A stretch of DNA of 64,000 nt from positions 49,471 to 113,470 of the forward strand of contig JANXSP010000029.1 of assembly GCA_025356575.1 (NCBI GenBank), written 5' to 3'. Each line of letters opens with the position of its first letter. Positions within the stretch are counted from its first letter, which is position 1. A program made the position numbers and the translations under genes. Below, piece by piece: positions 1-9,932 of this stretch. The notes under the pieces were generated by a model, which searched no databases, was not told the origin of the DNA, and saw nothing but the letters and a program-made list of their open reading frames with translations. Origin of the DNA: Novosphingobium sp. (GTDB lineage Bacteria; Pseudomonadota; Alphaproteobacteria; Sphingomonadales; Sphingomonadaceae).

Positions 1-11
1 AAGCATCCGCG

Positions 12-566
12 ATGAGCTGGTTCGAAATCGCCGGGGCGCTGCTCGGTCTGGTCAACATCGTCCTGCTGGTTCGCCGCTCGGTGTGGAACTTTCCGGTGGC
101 GATGGTCATGGTCGTCCTGGTCGGCTGGGTCCTGATCGGCGCGCGGCTTTACAGCGAAGCCGGGCTCCAGGCGTTTTTCTTCGTCGTCAACGCCTGGGGC
201 TGGTGGCTGTGGAGCCGCGCGCGGGAGACGTCGGACGACGTCCCGGTCGGGTGGATGACCGCCCGCGCCCGCATCGTCTGGGCACTGGTCACTGCCGTGC
301 TCAGCCTCTCGCTCGGCTGGGTGATGCACGCCTTCACCAACGCCGCGCTGCCGTTCGCCGATTCGGCGGTGACCGGCGCAAGCATCGCCGCGCAATTTCT
401 CCTCTCGCTGCGCCGGGTGGAAAACTGGGCACTGTGGATCGCAATCGACGTGGTCTCCGTCGCGCTCTACCTCAACCGCGGGCTTTATGCCTTCGCTGCG
501 CTCTATGTCGCATTCGGGCTGCTATCGGTGCAGGGCTGGCGCGAATGGAAGCGGGCCGCAGGATGA
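12..566 (+). CDS. pnuC: Nicotinamide mononucleotide transporter PnuC-like
   Basis: 184 aa hydrophobic multi-TM protein; N-terminus and WxWW-type motif (NAWGWWLWSR) fit PnuC; overlaps a NadR-like kinase gene by ATGA. Confidence 0.85.
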   Translation: MSWFEIAGALLGLVNIVLLVRRSVWNFPVAMVMVVLVGWVLIGARLYSEAGLQAFFFVVNAWGWWLWSRARETSDDVPVGWMTARARIVWALVTAVLSLSLGWVMHAFTNAALPFADSAVTGASIAAQFLLSLRRVENWALWIAIDVVSVALYLNRGLYAFAALYVAFGLLSVQGWREWKRAAG

Positions 567-1063
567 GGTGGATTTGCTTCCACGGTGCCGAAAGCACGGG
601 CAAATCGGTCCTCGCCGCCAAGCTCGCAGGCGAACTCGGCGCGCGGTGGGTGCCTGAATACGGACGCGAATACTGCGAAACGCGCGGCACCGATTTGTCG
701 ATGGCGGATCTGCTGGCGATCGCTGCAGGCCAGGACGCGGCGATGCAGGCCGTAGCCAAGGCACGTCCACCGTTGCTCCTGCTCGATACCGACCCGCTGA
801 TGACCGCGGCGTGGGCGGCGATGCCGTTCGGCCAGGTTCCGCCCGCGCTGATGGCCTACCCCAAGGCCGATCTGTATCTGCTGTTCGATCCCGACGTGCC
901 GTGGATCGCCGATGGCACGCGGTTCTTCGGTACCCCCGCAGCCCGTGCGCAGTTCGCCGCGTTGGCCGAACAGATGCTGGTCCGCGCGGGCGTGCCCTAC
1001 CGCACGATCTCGGGCGACTGGCCCGCGCGCGAAGCCGCGGTCCGCGCCGCGCTCAGCGAGTGA
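563..1063 (+). CDS. AAA ATPase / NadR-like ribosylnicotinamide kinase
   Basis: P-loop GAESTGKS near the N-terminus, YGREYCE motif; starts at 563 within the pnuC stop. Confidence 0.8.
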   Translation: MRWICFHGAESTGKSVLAAKLAGELGARWVPEYGREYCETRGTDLSMADLLAIAAGQDAAMQAVAKARPPLLLLDTDPLMTAAWAAMPFGQVPPALMAYPKADLYLLFDPDVPWIADGTRFFGTPAARAQFAALAEQMLVRAGVPYRTISGDWPAREAAVRAALSE

Positions 1064-1817
1064 CGGCGACGATGTAGTTGAGCGCGAGGTTGTCGCTCAG
1101 GTGCAGGCCCTTGTTCGGCGAAAAGGCGATGCCGCGGGGCTCGCCCATCGTCAGCCCGGCACAGGTCAGTAGCGTCTCGAGCTCTTCGGGAATGATGAAA
1201 TCGTCCCAGTGATGCGTGCCGCGCGGGATCTGGCCGAGCCGCTCCGCCCCCTCGACCAGCAGCAGCCGCGATGGCAGCGTGCGGTTGGGGGTCGAAAGCA
1301 CCATCAGCCCGCGGGGCGCCAGCCGTGCGGCCAGCGCCGCGATGAACGCAGGCTTGTCGGCGACGTGTTCGAGCACCTCGAGCGAAGTGACCAGATCGAA
1401 TTGGCCGAGTTCCAGCGCCTCGACTTCGCCCGCGCGATATTCGATCCCGAGTCCCCCGGCAGCAGCATGCGCCTGCGCCGCCGCCACGTTCTCCGCCGCC
1501 GCATCGATCCCCGTCACCTCGGCGCCCAGTCTTGCCAGCGGCTCGCACAGCAGTCCCGCGCCGCAGCCGACGTCGAGCGCGCGCTTGCCCGCCAGCGGCT
1601 GGCGCGCATTGCGCTCCCCGCCCCAGTGCGCGTCGATCGCATCGCGCAGGAACCCCAGCCGCACCGGGTTCAGGCGGTGGAGCATCGCCGATGAGCCTCT
1701 GGGATCCCACCACTCCGCCGCCAGCTTGCCGAAATGCGCGGCCTCTTCAGGACGGATCGTTGCGGGCCCGATCGTTGCAGGCCTGATCGTTGGGGTGGTT
1801 CCGGTTGCATCGTCCAT
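1053..1817 (-). CDS. ubiG: Bifunctional 2-polyprenyl-6-hydroxyphenol methylase/3-demethylubiquinol 3-O-methyltransferase UbiG
   Basis: EEAAHFGKLAAEWWDPRG and VGCGAGLL SAM motif typical of UbiG. Confidence 0.92.
   Translation of the reverse strand: MDDATGTTPTIRPATIGPATIRPEEAAHFGKLAAEWWDPRGSSAMLHRLNPVRLGFLRDAIDAHWGGERNARQPLAGKRALDVGCGAGLLCEPLARLGAEVTGIDAAAENVAAAQAHAAAGGLGIEYRAGEVEALELGQFDLVTSLEVLEHVADKPAFIAALAARLAPRGLMVLSTPNRTLPSRLLLVEGAERLGQIPRGTHHWDDFIIPEELETLLTCAGLTMGEPRGIAFSPNKGLHLSDNLALNYIVAVTR
1755..1799. repeat. Three tandem 15-bp repeats (gatcgttgcgggccc-type) in the UbiG N-terminus
   Basis: gatcgttgcgggccc / gatcgttgcaggcct / gatcgttggggtggt; encodes TIRPATIGPATIRP on the minus strand. 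Confidence 0.75.
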
Positions 1818-1869
1818 TCCCGAACCCTAACAGCGCGAGGCGAGCGAAACCAGCGGGGAGGCGGGCGAC

Positions 1870-3150
1870 TTGGCGCGGATCGTGATGAAATTCGGCGGCA
1901 CCTCGATGGCCGGGACCGAGCGCATCCGCCGCGTCGCGCGGATCGTCCGCCGCCAACAGGCCGCCGGGCATGAAGTCGCAGTCGTCGTATCGGCCATGGC
2001 GGGCGAGACCGACCGCCTCGTCACCTTCTGCCGCGAAGCCAATCCGCTCTACGATCCGGCCGAATACGATGTCGTCGTCGCGTCGGGAGAACAAGTCACC
2101 GCCGGGCTACTCGCGCTCACCCTCCAGGCGCTCGGCTGCCGCGCGCGCTCGTGGCTCGGCTGGCAGATGGCGCTGCACACGGTCGGCGCGCACGCCAAGG
2201 CGCGGGTCACCTCGATCGACACTGCCGCGCTGCTCGCTTCGATGGCCGCGGGCGAGATCGCGGTAATCCCCGGCTTCCAGGGCCTGTCGCAGGACGGCCG
2301 CATCACCACGCTCGGCCGCGGCGGATCGGATACCTCCGCGGTCGCGGTCGCCGCCGCAATCGGCGCGGACCGCTGCGACATCTACACCGACGTCGACGGG
2401 GTCTACACCACCGACCCGCGGATCGTGGCCAAGGCGCGCAAGCTCAAGTACGTGACCTACGAGGAGATGCTCGAACTCGCCTCGGTCGGCGCCAAGGTGC
2501 TCCAGACCCGCTCGGTCGGGCTCGCGATGAAGGCCGGGGTCCGCGTCCAGGTGCTGTCCTCGTTTATCGACGACGACGCCGCCCCCGCCGACGATATCCC
2601 CGGAACGATGATCGTCAGCGACGCCGAACTCGACCGGATCATGAAGGACCAGAATATGGAACGCCAGCTCATCACCGGCATCGCGCACGACAAGAACGAA
2701 GCCAAGATCATCCTCACCCGCGTGCCCGATCGACCCGGCGCGGTGGCGCACATCTTCTCGCCGCTCGCCGCCGCGGCGATCAACGTCGACATGATTATCC
2801 AGAACGTCGGCCGCGAAAAGGGCGAGACCGACGTGACCTTTACCGTGCCCCAGGCCGATCTCGCGCGCAGCCAGGCGCTGCTCGAGGGCCAGAAGGGCGC
2901 GATCGGCTTCAACCGCATCATCACCGACAGCAAGATCGCCAAGATCAGCGTCGTCGGGGTCGGCATGAAGAGCCACGCCGGGGTCGCCGCGACGATGTTC
3001 AAGGCGCTCGCCGATCGTGCGATCAACATCCAGGCGATCTCGACCAGCGAGATCAAGGTCAGCGTGCTGATCGACGAGGACGAAACCGAACTCGCGGTCC
3101 GTGTGCTCCACACCGCCTACGGGCTGGACACCGCCAGCGAAGCCGCCTGA
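1870..3150 (+). CDS. lysC: Aspartate kinase
   Basis: MKFGGTSMAGTERIRRVA start, GRGGSDTSAVA motif, C-terminal ACT repeats. Confidence 0.95.
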   Translation: MARIVMKFGGTSMAGTERIRRVARIVRRQQAAGHEVAVVVSAMAGETDRLVTFCREANPLYDPAEYDVVVASGEQVTAGLLALTLQALGCRARSWLGWQMALHTVGAHAKARVTSIDTAALLASMAAGEIAVIPGFQGLSQDGRITTLGRGGSDTSAVAVAAAIGADRCDIYTDVDGVYTTDPRIVAKARKLKYVTYEEMLELASVGAKVLQTRSVGLAMKAGVRVQVLSSFIDDDAAPADDIPGTMIVSDAELDRIMKDQNMERQLITGIAHDKNEAKIILTRVPDRPGAVAHIFSPLAAAAINVDMIIQNVGREKGETDVTFTVPQADLARSQALLEGQKGAIGFNRIITDSKIAKISVVGVGMKSHAGVAATMFKALADRAINIQAISTSEIKVSVLIDEDETELAVRVLHTAYGLDTASEAA

Positions 3151-3187
3151 GGGTTCGGCACCAAGGGTGCGCGGGATTTTTCCCGTG

Positions 3188-5389
3188 CTATTGCCCCGCG
3201 GCATCCTGCGCTTGGCGGGCGGCGGCTTCGGCACGGTCGCGGGCAGCGCGCAGGGCGGCGTAGGTCTGGTCCTGGACCCGCTGGCGGGCGGCGGCTGCGG
3301 CGCGGCTGCGGGCGGCCTCTGCGGGAGATAGCTGGCGCGGGTCGATGCTGACGCCGTTCTGGCCGAGGCGCACGTCGACCGGCACTCCGCCGATAGCGGT
3401 GGTGAGGACCGCGCCGTCCTTGTCCACCGTCAGGTTCCCGCCATCGCCGACGGGAAACTGCGCGCTGCCGGGCAGGCCGGGCAGCGGCACGTCCATCGGC
3501 ACGACCGGCCCGCTCGGGTTGGGGCGCGGGCGCGGCGGGGCGGCGGGCCCGCTCTCCGGGGTGGCCCCCGAAACGCCAAGCGCCTGGCGCATGAAGTCTG
3601 CCCAGATCCGCGCGGGAACCGTGCCGCCGGTTATCCCCGAGAGCGGGGTATTGTCGTCGTTGCCGACCCATACCCCGACCACCAGATCGCCCGCGAACCC
3701 GACGAACAGCGCGTCGCGCTGGTCCTGGCTGGTCCCGGTCTTGCCGTAGGCGGGCACGCCGAGCCGCGCGGCGCGACCGGTCCCGCGCTCGACCGCGCCG
3801 CGCAGCAGCGCGCGCATATCGTCCCGCTCGCCGCCCGAGAGCGCGTGGCGGCGGGCGAGAAGCCAGCCGGTCCAGCTTTCATCGGGGGCAGTGAACGCGC
3901 TGGCCTTGACCGGATTGCGCTTGCCCGCGATCCCGGCATAAGCGCTGGTCAGTTCGAGCAGGGTCATCGTGCCCGAACCCAGTGCGGTGCTCGGATCCCC
4001 CTCGACCAGCGGCGAGGTGACGCCGAGGTCGCGTGCGGTGCGCACGACCTTGTCGCCGCCGACCGCGCGGTACAGGCGGACAGCGGCGACATTGCTCGAC
4101 CGCGCGAACGCATCGGCCAGCGTGATCGTGGGCGAATACGTCCCGCTGGCGTTTTTGGGGCGATACGATCCGGCGGTGATCGCGGTGTTCTCGATCCGCT
4201 GGTCGGGGCTCCAGCCATTGCGCAACGCGGCAAGATAGACGAACGCCTTGAACGTCGATCCGGGCTGGCGCCGCGCCTGGGTGGCGCGGTTGAACGGCGA
4301 TTTGGCATAGTCGCTGCCCCCGATCATCGCGACGACCTCGCCCGTCGGGCGCATCGCGACGAGCGCGACCTGGGCATGGCCGAGCGGGGCATTGGCGATG
4401 GCCCGCCGCGCGGCAAGCTGGAGCCGCGCGTCGAGCGTGGTGGTCAGCGTCTCGCGGGTATAGCCGGCTTCGCTGCGGCGGCGCGCCTCGGGCACCGCCC
4501 AATCGGCAAAATAGGTCCCCGTCGGCAGCTCGCTCGCCCCGCTGACGTCGAGCGCGGGCGCGCGCAGCGCGGCGGCCTGCGCGGGGGTCAGGTACTTCGC
4601 CTCGACCATCGCGGCGATCACCGTGCGCATCCGCTTCTGCGCGAGCGGATAGTTGTGCGTCGGGGCATAGCGCGATGGCGCCTGCATCAGCCCGGCGAGC
4701 ATTGCGCCTTGCGCCACGGTGAGGTGCTCGGGCTGGCGGCGGAAATAGTGGAGCGAGGCGGCGCGCAGGCCATAGGCGTTGTCGCCGAAATAGGCGTTGG
4801 ACAAATACCGTTCGAGGATCTCGTCCTTGGTCAGCCAAGCCTCGAGCCAGAACGCGATCAGCATCTCGCGCGCCTTGCGGGTCATGCTGCGCTCGGGGGT
4901 GAGGAATGTGAACTTGGCAAGCTGCTGGGTGATCGTGCTGCCGCCCTGGGTGCGGCTGCTGGTGAGATCGCCCCACGCCGCCCGCGCCAGACCGCGCGGA
5001 TCGATCCCCCAATGCGTGTAGAATCGCCGGTCCTCGATCGCGAGGAAGGCGTGGATCACCTGCGGCGGCAGCGCGCGCGCCTTGACCGGCGCCTCGACCA
5101 TCGCCCCGGTCCGCGCGATCGGGGTGCCATCGGCGGCAAGCAAGGTAAGCTGCGGCGGCGCGATCGGCTGGAGTGACTTGGACAGCGGCGCGGTAAAGGC
5201 CAGCCACGCAATCGCGAGCACGAACAGCGCGAGGATGCCGAGCAACACCCGCGGCGTCCACCGCCGCCAGCGGCTGCGCTCCGGCGGCGGGGCGGGGGGT
5301 TCGAAAGTGGGCGCGATGGGGGGCGGCGCGAAGGCAGGCGCCAACGCGGATGCACGCTCACGCGGTTCGGAAGATCGCCAGGTGAACAT
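3188..5389 (-). CDS. PBP1A-family bifunctional transglycosylase/transpeptidase
   Basis: GT51 motifs EDRRFYTHWGID and GGSTITQQLAK; transpeptidase SxxK (PGSTFKAF) and KTGTS. Confidence 0.92.
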   Translation of the reverse strand: MFTWRSSEPRERASALAPAFAPPPIAPTFEPPAPPPERSRWRRWTPRVLLGILALFVLAIAWLAFTAPLSKSLQPIAPPQLTLLAADGTPIARTGAMVEAPVKARALPPQVIHAFLAIEDRRFYTHWGIDPRGLARAAWGDLTSSRTQGGSTITQQLAKFTFLTPERSMTRKAREMLIAFWLEAWLTKDEILERYLSNAYFGDNAYGLRAASLHYFRRQPEHLTVAQGAMLAGLMQAPSRYAPTHNYPLAQKRMRTVIAAMVEAKYLTPAQAAALRAPALDVSGASELPTGTYFADWAVPEARRRSEAGYTRETLTTTLDARLQLAARRAIANAPLGHAQVALVAMRPTGEVVAMIGGSDYAKSPFNRATQARRQPGSTFKAFVYLAALRNGWSPDQRIENTAITAGSYRPKNASGTYSPTITLADAFARSSNVAAVRLYRAVGGDKVVRTARDLGVTSPLVEGDPSTALGSGTMTLLELTSAYAGIAGKRNPVKASAFTAPDESWTGWLLARRHALSGGERDDMRALLRGAVERGTGRAARLGVPAYGKTGTSQDQRDALFVGFAGDLVVGVWVGNDDNTPLSGITGGTVPARIWADFMRQALGVSGATPESGPAAPPRPRPNPSGPVVPMDVPLPGLPGSAQFPVGDGGNLTVDKDGAVLTTAIGGVPVDVRLGQNGVSIDPRQLSPAEAARSRAAAAARQRVQDQTYAALRAARDRAEAAARQAQDAAGQ

Positions 5390-5554
5390 CGCCGCGCTGT
5401 GTTACCGGGTTAATACAGAGGTGGGAAGGGGTTTGGGCGGAGGGCAAGTGGGACGTCTGCTCTTGCACCGCCAGCGGCCACGGGGGTTGTCCGCAATTAG
5501 GGTGGCTAGCTGCGTTCCGTTCGGGTGGAGCGTAAAGCTGGCCGTCGTCCCAAC

Positions 5555-5833
5555 TTAGGGAAGATCCAGATTATACTGGTTTGCGTATGTTAGCTTGCCC
5601 GACTTGTAGAGGTCACTTTCCATCAGTTCAGAGTGGACCGTTCTCAATGCGAGCATGAACGCCTGAATGCCGTCAAAGCCGCATGTGTAACGTTGTTGAA
5701 CTCGGTCTGGCCAAAGGATCGTCCAGCGACACTGATATTCACCGCCAGGAGCTAATTCTGGTAGAATGAAGCGAGCAGTGACGATGTTATCACCGCTTTC
5801 AAAATTGCGTTCGATAAATGGCTCGTCACTCAT
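5555..5833 (-). CDS. Small hypothetical protein (DUF6968-like), 92 aa
   Basis: ORF from MSDEPFIERNFESGDNIVTARF to NQYNLDLP; visibly lower GC than neighbours. Confidence 0.6.
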   Translation of the reverse strand: MSDEPFIERNFESGDNIVTARFILPELAPGGEYQCRWTILWPDRVQQRYTCGFDGIQAFMLALRTVHSELMESDLYKSGKLTYANQYNLDLP

Positions 5834-5995
5834 GCTTATTGGTCTCACAGTAGTAGATTGACGGCAATGGGGTCGATTGCAGATTGTCCGGTTCGGGAGG
5901 TCGATGCAGCAAAGCGGGATGTCCCGGATAGGGCGCAAGGCCGACCGGTCCGCCTTGATTTCGGAGCAGGCTCGACTTGGGCGCATATGCCGGGC

Positions 5996-6835
5996 TCACG
6001 CTTTGACGCTGACCAGGTTGGCGCCAGAGATCAGCAGGTCCCGGTCGAGCGCGGCGATCGCGGCGAGGAAGCTGGCGCTGGTCCCCTCGCCGGGAAGCAT
6101 CCAGTCGTGCGGTTCCATGAAGACCGCGGCGAAGCTGGCGACGTCGGTGGGTCTGAACAGTCCCTTCTCGCCGCCCTCGATGTCGACCTTGAGGATGAAC
6201 GGGTCGCCCTCCTTCATCAGCGTGGCGACGCTGTAGGCGGGGATACCGGTATCGGCGCGCTCGGTGCGGAAGCCCCATTCGCCCTCGCCCGGATCGGTGA
6301 CCGCGGCAAAGCCGTCCTCGGGCGCAATTGCCGCCAGCATCGGGCGCACATTGGCGGGCGCATGGCGGACAAGCTCGGCGAAGTTCCCGGCTTCGGGCTC
6401 CAGCGCAAGGATCGTCGCCCGCGGGAACTGCTGCGCGAACCACAGCGACGCCATCCCGACATTGGCCCCGGCGTCGATGATCAGCGGATGTTCAAGGCGC
6501 TCGTACCGGGCCTGGATCGCGGGCCACTGGGGAAAGCGGCTGAGATCATAGGTCTTGAGATCGAACACCTCGACGAATGTCTCGAAGTCGCTCGTCCCCG
6601 CGCGCAGATCGATATCGCGGCCCGGGTAGGAGACGCGGTGGACCGGGCCGATCACGGCCTGCGTCCACCTCTCGCCCCCCCTGTCGCCAGCGCGAAGGCG
6701 GTTGAGCCGGCGGGCCACTTCGAAACGCAAGCGCTGCATAGGTGCTACCGTAAACCCGAACGCGGCACCGAGCCAGCGTTCAGCGATGCCGCTGCGCTGC
6801 GGAACCGATCCCGCGCCCGCCTGTTTCGCGTCCAT
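5996..6835 (-). CDS. FkbM family methyltransferase
   Basis: IIDAGANVGMASLWFA, VDIEGGE motifs typical of FkbM; ATG (MDAKQ) at 6835, internal alternative MQRLRF. Confidence 0.8.
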   Translation of the reverse strand: MDAKQAGAGSVPQRSGIAERWLGAAFGFTVAPMQRLRFEVARRLNRLRAGDRGGERWTQAVIGPVHRVSYPGRDIDLRAGTSDFETFVEVFDLKTYDLSRFPQWPAIQARYERLEHPLIIDAGANVGMASLWFAQQFPRATILALEPEAGNFAELVRHAPANVRPMLAAIAPEDGFAAVTDPGEGEWGFRTERADTGIPAYSVATLMKEGDPFILKVDIEGGEKGLFRPTDVASFAAVFMEPHDWMLPGEGTSASFLAAIAALDRDLLISGANLVSVKA

Positions 6836-7553
6836 GAACCCCGCTTTCTCCGCTCCCGACAAGCCCGACGAACCCGAGATCCACTTCGTCACGCGCACGG
6901 GTTGGCTGCGCGCGGCGGTCTTGGGGGCCAACGACGGCCTGCTTTCGGTGGCGAGCCTGATGGTCGGGGTGTCGGGCGCATCGTTCGAGCGTTCGCAGCT
7001 GCTGCTTACGGGGGTGGCGGGGATCGTTGCGGGGGCGATGTCGATGGCGGCGGGCGAATACGTCTCGGTGTCCAGCCAGGCGGATAGCGAGGCGGCCGAC
7101 CTGGAACGCGAGAAGCGCGCGCTGGCCGCGCATCCCGAACACGAACAGCGCGAACTTGCCGCGGTCTATATCAAGCGTGGCTTGCCCAAGGATCTCGCGC
7201 TCCAGGTGGCTACAGCGCTGTCCGCGCACGACGAGCTCGAGGCGCATTCCCGCGACGAGCTGGGGATCACCGAGCATTCGACGGCCCGCCCCGTCCAGGC
7301 CGCACTTGCCTCGGCGGCGAGCTTTGTGGCTGGCGGCCTGGCCCCACTCGCCGCGGTGCTGCTGGCGCCGCCGACGTTGACCTTGCCGATCCTGGTGCTG
7401 GTGACGATCGCCGCGCTCGCGGTACTGGGCGTCGCGGGGGCCAGGGCCGGAGGCGCTCGGCCGTTACCCGCAGCGGTGCGTGTCGTCGTCTGGGGCAGCA
7501 TTGCGATGGCCATCACCTTCGCCGCGGGCCGGTTGTTTCACGCCGCGGTGTGA
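6834..7553 (+). CDS. VIT1/CCC1-family transporter (Fe/Mn-type)
   Basis: LGANDGLLSVASLMVGV and GAMSMAAGEYVSVSSQAD motifs of VIT1/CCC1. Confidence 0.9.
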   Translation: MNPAFSAPDKPDEPEIHFVTRTGWLRAAVLGANDGLLSVASLMVGVSGASFERSQLLLTGVAGIVAGAMSMAAGEYVSVSSQADSEAADLEREKRALAAHPEHEQRELAAVYIKRGLPKDLALQVATALSAHDELEAHSRDELGITEHSTARPVQAALASAASFVAGGLAPLAAVLLAPPTLTLPILVLVTIAALAVLGVAGARAGGARPLPAAVRVVVWGSIAMAITFAAGRLFHAAV

Positions 7554-7581
7554 CCGCGCACCGCTGGGCCCGACATGAAAA

Positions 7582-7611
7582 ATCCGCCCCCGATTTTCAC
7601 CGGGGGCGGAT
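7582..7611 (-). terminator. Intrinsic terminator for katG
   Basis: Perfect 11-bp stem ATCCGCCCCCG/CGGGGGCGGAT, 8-nt loop, T-tract on the minus strand just 3' of the stem. Confidence 0.8.
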
Positions 7612-7641
7612 CCTGCGACCCTTATGGGCTCGTTGGAACGG

Positions 7642-9834
7642 TTATTTGAGATCGAAGCGGTCGGCGTCCATCACCTTGGTCCATGCGGCGACGAAGTCCT
7701 GCGCGAACTTGGCCTCGTTGCCGCGCTCGGCATAGACTTCGGCGGTCGCGCGCAGCTGCGAGTTCGATCCGAAGATCAGGTCGGTGCGCGAGGCGTGCCA
7801 TTTCTGCTGGTTCGTCTCGCGGTCGATACCGACGAAATCTTCGTCGCTGCTGGTGTCGACGACTTTCCAGAACACGTCCATGTCGAGCAGGTTGACGAAG
7901 AAGTCGGGGCTCAGCGTGCCGACGCGCGTGGTCAACATGCCCTTCTTGCCGTCGCTGGTGTGCACTGCGCCGAGCACGCGCAGCCCGCCGACCAGCACGG
8001 TCATCTCGGGGACCGAGAGCCCGTGCAGGCTGGCCCGGTCGAGCAGCAGTTCCTCGGTCTTCACGCTGTGCTTGGTCTTGAGATAATTGCGGAAGCCGTC
8101 GGACATCGGCTCCATCACATCGAAGCTGGCGGCATCGGTGTGTTCGGCAGTCGCGTCGCCGCGGCCCCCGGTGAACGGCACCTCGATCTGGAACCCGCCG
8201 TCGCGCGCCGCCTTCTCGACCGCCGCGGTGCCCGCCAGCACGATCGCGTCGGCAAGCGACATCGCACCGCGCAGTTCGTTGCACTTGGCCAGGATCGGGC
8301 CGAGTTCGGCGGGTTCGTTGACCGCCCATTCCTTTTGCGGGGCCAGCGCGATGCGTGCGCCGTTGGCGCCGCCGCGGTGGTCGGACTTGCGATAGGTCGA
8401 GGCCGAGGCCCACGCCGCCTTGACCAGTTGCCCGGTGGTGAACCCGGCGCCCAGGATCGCGGTCTTGAACGCGGCGACAGCGGCGGCAGACGGCGCGGTG
8501 CCGGCGGGAACCGGATCCTGCCAGATCAGGTCTTCGGCCGGAACTTCAGGGCCGAGGTAGCGGACCTTGGGCCCCATGTCGCGGTGGCACAGCTTGAACC
8601 AGGCGCGCGCGAAGGCATCCTTGAACGCCTCGTGATCGGCGCGGAAGCGGTCCGAGATTACGCGATAGGCCGGGTCCATCTTCAGCGCCATGTCGGCGGT
8701 GGTCATCATCGTGGGGACCAGTTTCGAGGCATCGTGCGCCGCGGGAGCCATATCCTCGGGCTTCTGATTGATTGGCTGCCACTGCTGCGCGCCCGCGGGG
8801 CTGTGGACGATCTCGTAATCGTAATCGAGCAACAGGCGGAAGTAGTTCTCGGACCACTGCGTCGGCGTGTTGACCCACGCGCCTTCGATCCCGCTGGTGA
8901 TCGTGTGTTCACCCATCCCGGTCTCGTAACCGTTGCTCCAGCCCAGGCCCTGCAGCGCCATGTCGGCGCCTTCGGGCGGGTGGCCCATCTGGCTGGCGTC
9001 GCCCGCGCCGTGCGCCTTGCCGAAGGTGTGACCGCCCGCGGCCAGTGCTACGGTTTCTTCGTCGTTCATCGCCATGCGGGCGAATGTCTCGCGCATGTCG
9101 CGGGCCGAGAGCAGCGGATCGGGGTTGCCGCCCGGCCCCTCGGGATTGACATAGATCAAGCCCATCTGGATCGCGGCGAGCGGGTTCTCGAGGTCCATCT
9201 TTGCATCGGGCTGGATGCGCGTGGCCGCGCCTTCGCTGACCCACAGGTCTTCGGCGCCCCAATAGATGTCCTTTTCGGCTTCGAACACGTCCTTGCGGCC
9301 GCCGCCGAACCCGAACACCGGTCCGCCCATGGCCTCGATCGCGACGTTGCCCGCCAGGATGAAGAGATCGGCCCAGCTGATCTGCTTGCCGTACTTCTGC
9401 TTGACCGGCCACAGCAGGCGCCGCGCCTTGTCGAGGTTGCCGTTGTCGGGCCACGAGTTGAGCGGGGCGAAACGCTGCTGGCCGCTGCTCGATCCGCCGC
9501 GCCCGTCGGCGGTGCGATAGGTTCCCGCGGCGTGCCACGCCATGCGGATGAAAAACGGGCCATAATTGCCGTAATCGGCGGGCCACCACGGCTTGCTATC
9601 GGTCAGCAGCGTGCTGAGATCGGCCTTGAGCGCGGCGTAATCGATGGTGTTGAACGCTGCAGCATAATCGTAGTCGGCGCCCATCGGATCGGGCGAGCCG
9701 CCGTTGACGCTGAGGATTTCGAGCGGAAGCGCATCTGGCCACCAGTCCTTGTTGGTCCGGCCAAGCAGCCCGCGAGCCTTGGTCCCGCCCATCGGGCAAC
9801 CGCCCTCGCTCATCGATCCGCTGGCTACGTTCAT
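7642..9834 (-). CDS. katG: Catalase-peroxidase HPI
   Basis: 730 aa; [17 protein letters not shown] and [13 protein letters not shown] motifs. Confidence 0.97.
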   Translation of the reverse strand: MNVASGSMSEGGCPMGGTKARGLLGRTNKDWWPDALPLEILSVNGGSPDPMGADYDYAAAFNTIDYAALKADLSTLLTDSKPWWPADYGNYGPFFIRMAWHAAGTYRTADGRGGSSSGQQRFAPLNSWPDNGNLDKARRLLWPVKQKYGKQISWADLFILAGNVAIEAMGGPVFGFGGGRKDVFEAEKDIYWGAEDLWVSEGAATRIQPDAKMDLENPLAAIQMGLIYVNPEGPGGNPDPLLSARDMRETFARMAMNDEETVALAAGGHTFGKAHGAGDASQMGHPPEGADMALQGLGWSNGYETGMGEHTITSGIEGAWVNTPTQWSENYFRLLLDYDYEIVHSPAGAQQWQPINQKPEDMAPAAHDASKLVPTMMTTADMALKMDPAYRVISDRFRADHEAFKDAFARAWFKLCHRDMGPKVRYLGPEVPAEDLIWQDPVPAGTAPSAAAVAAFKTAILGAGFTTGQLVKAAWASASTYRKSDHRGGANGARIALAPQKEWAVNEPAELGPILAKCNELRGAMSLADAIVLAGTAAVEKAARDGGFQIEVPFTGGRGDATAEHTDAASFDVMEPMSDGFRNYLKTKHSVKTEELLLDRASLHGLSVPEMTVLVGGLRVLGAVHTSDGKKGMLTTRVGTLSPDFFVNLLDMDVFWKVVDTSSDEDFVGIDRETNQQKWHASRTDLIFGSNSQLRATAEVYAERGNEAKFAQDFVAAWTKVMDADRFDLK

Positions 9835-9932
9835 AATCCTGCTCCTGGGTTTGGCGATTATGGACTCGCTCTAGCCCGCCCAACTGTTCGCGCGAAGCGA
9901 TTATGACCGGCAATGGCGTGCGGAAAAAACGA

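Noticed and set aside
9854-9905. GCGATTATG direct repeat upstream of katG
   Set aside because: Only 9 bp, two copies 43 bp apart; does not match a known OxyR layout convincingly
7624-9906. 760-aa plus-strand ORF opposite katG
   Set aside because: Antisense shadow of a high-GC3 gene; Arg/Gly/His-rich composition with no recognisable domain, while the minus-strand KatG is unambiguous
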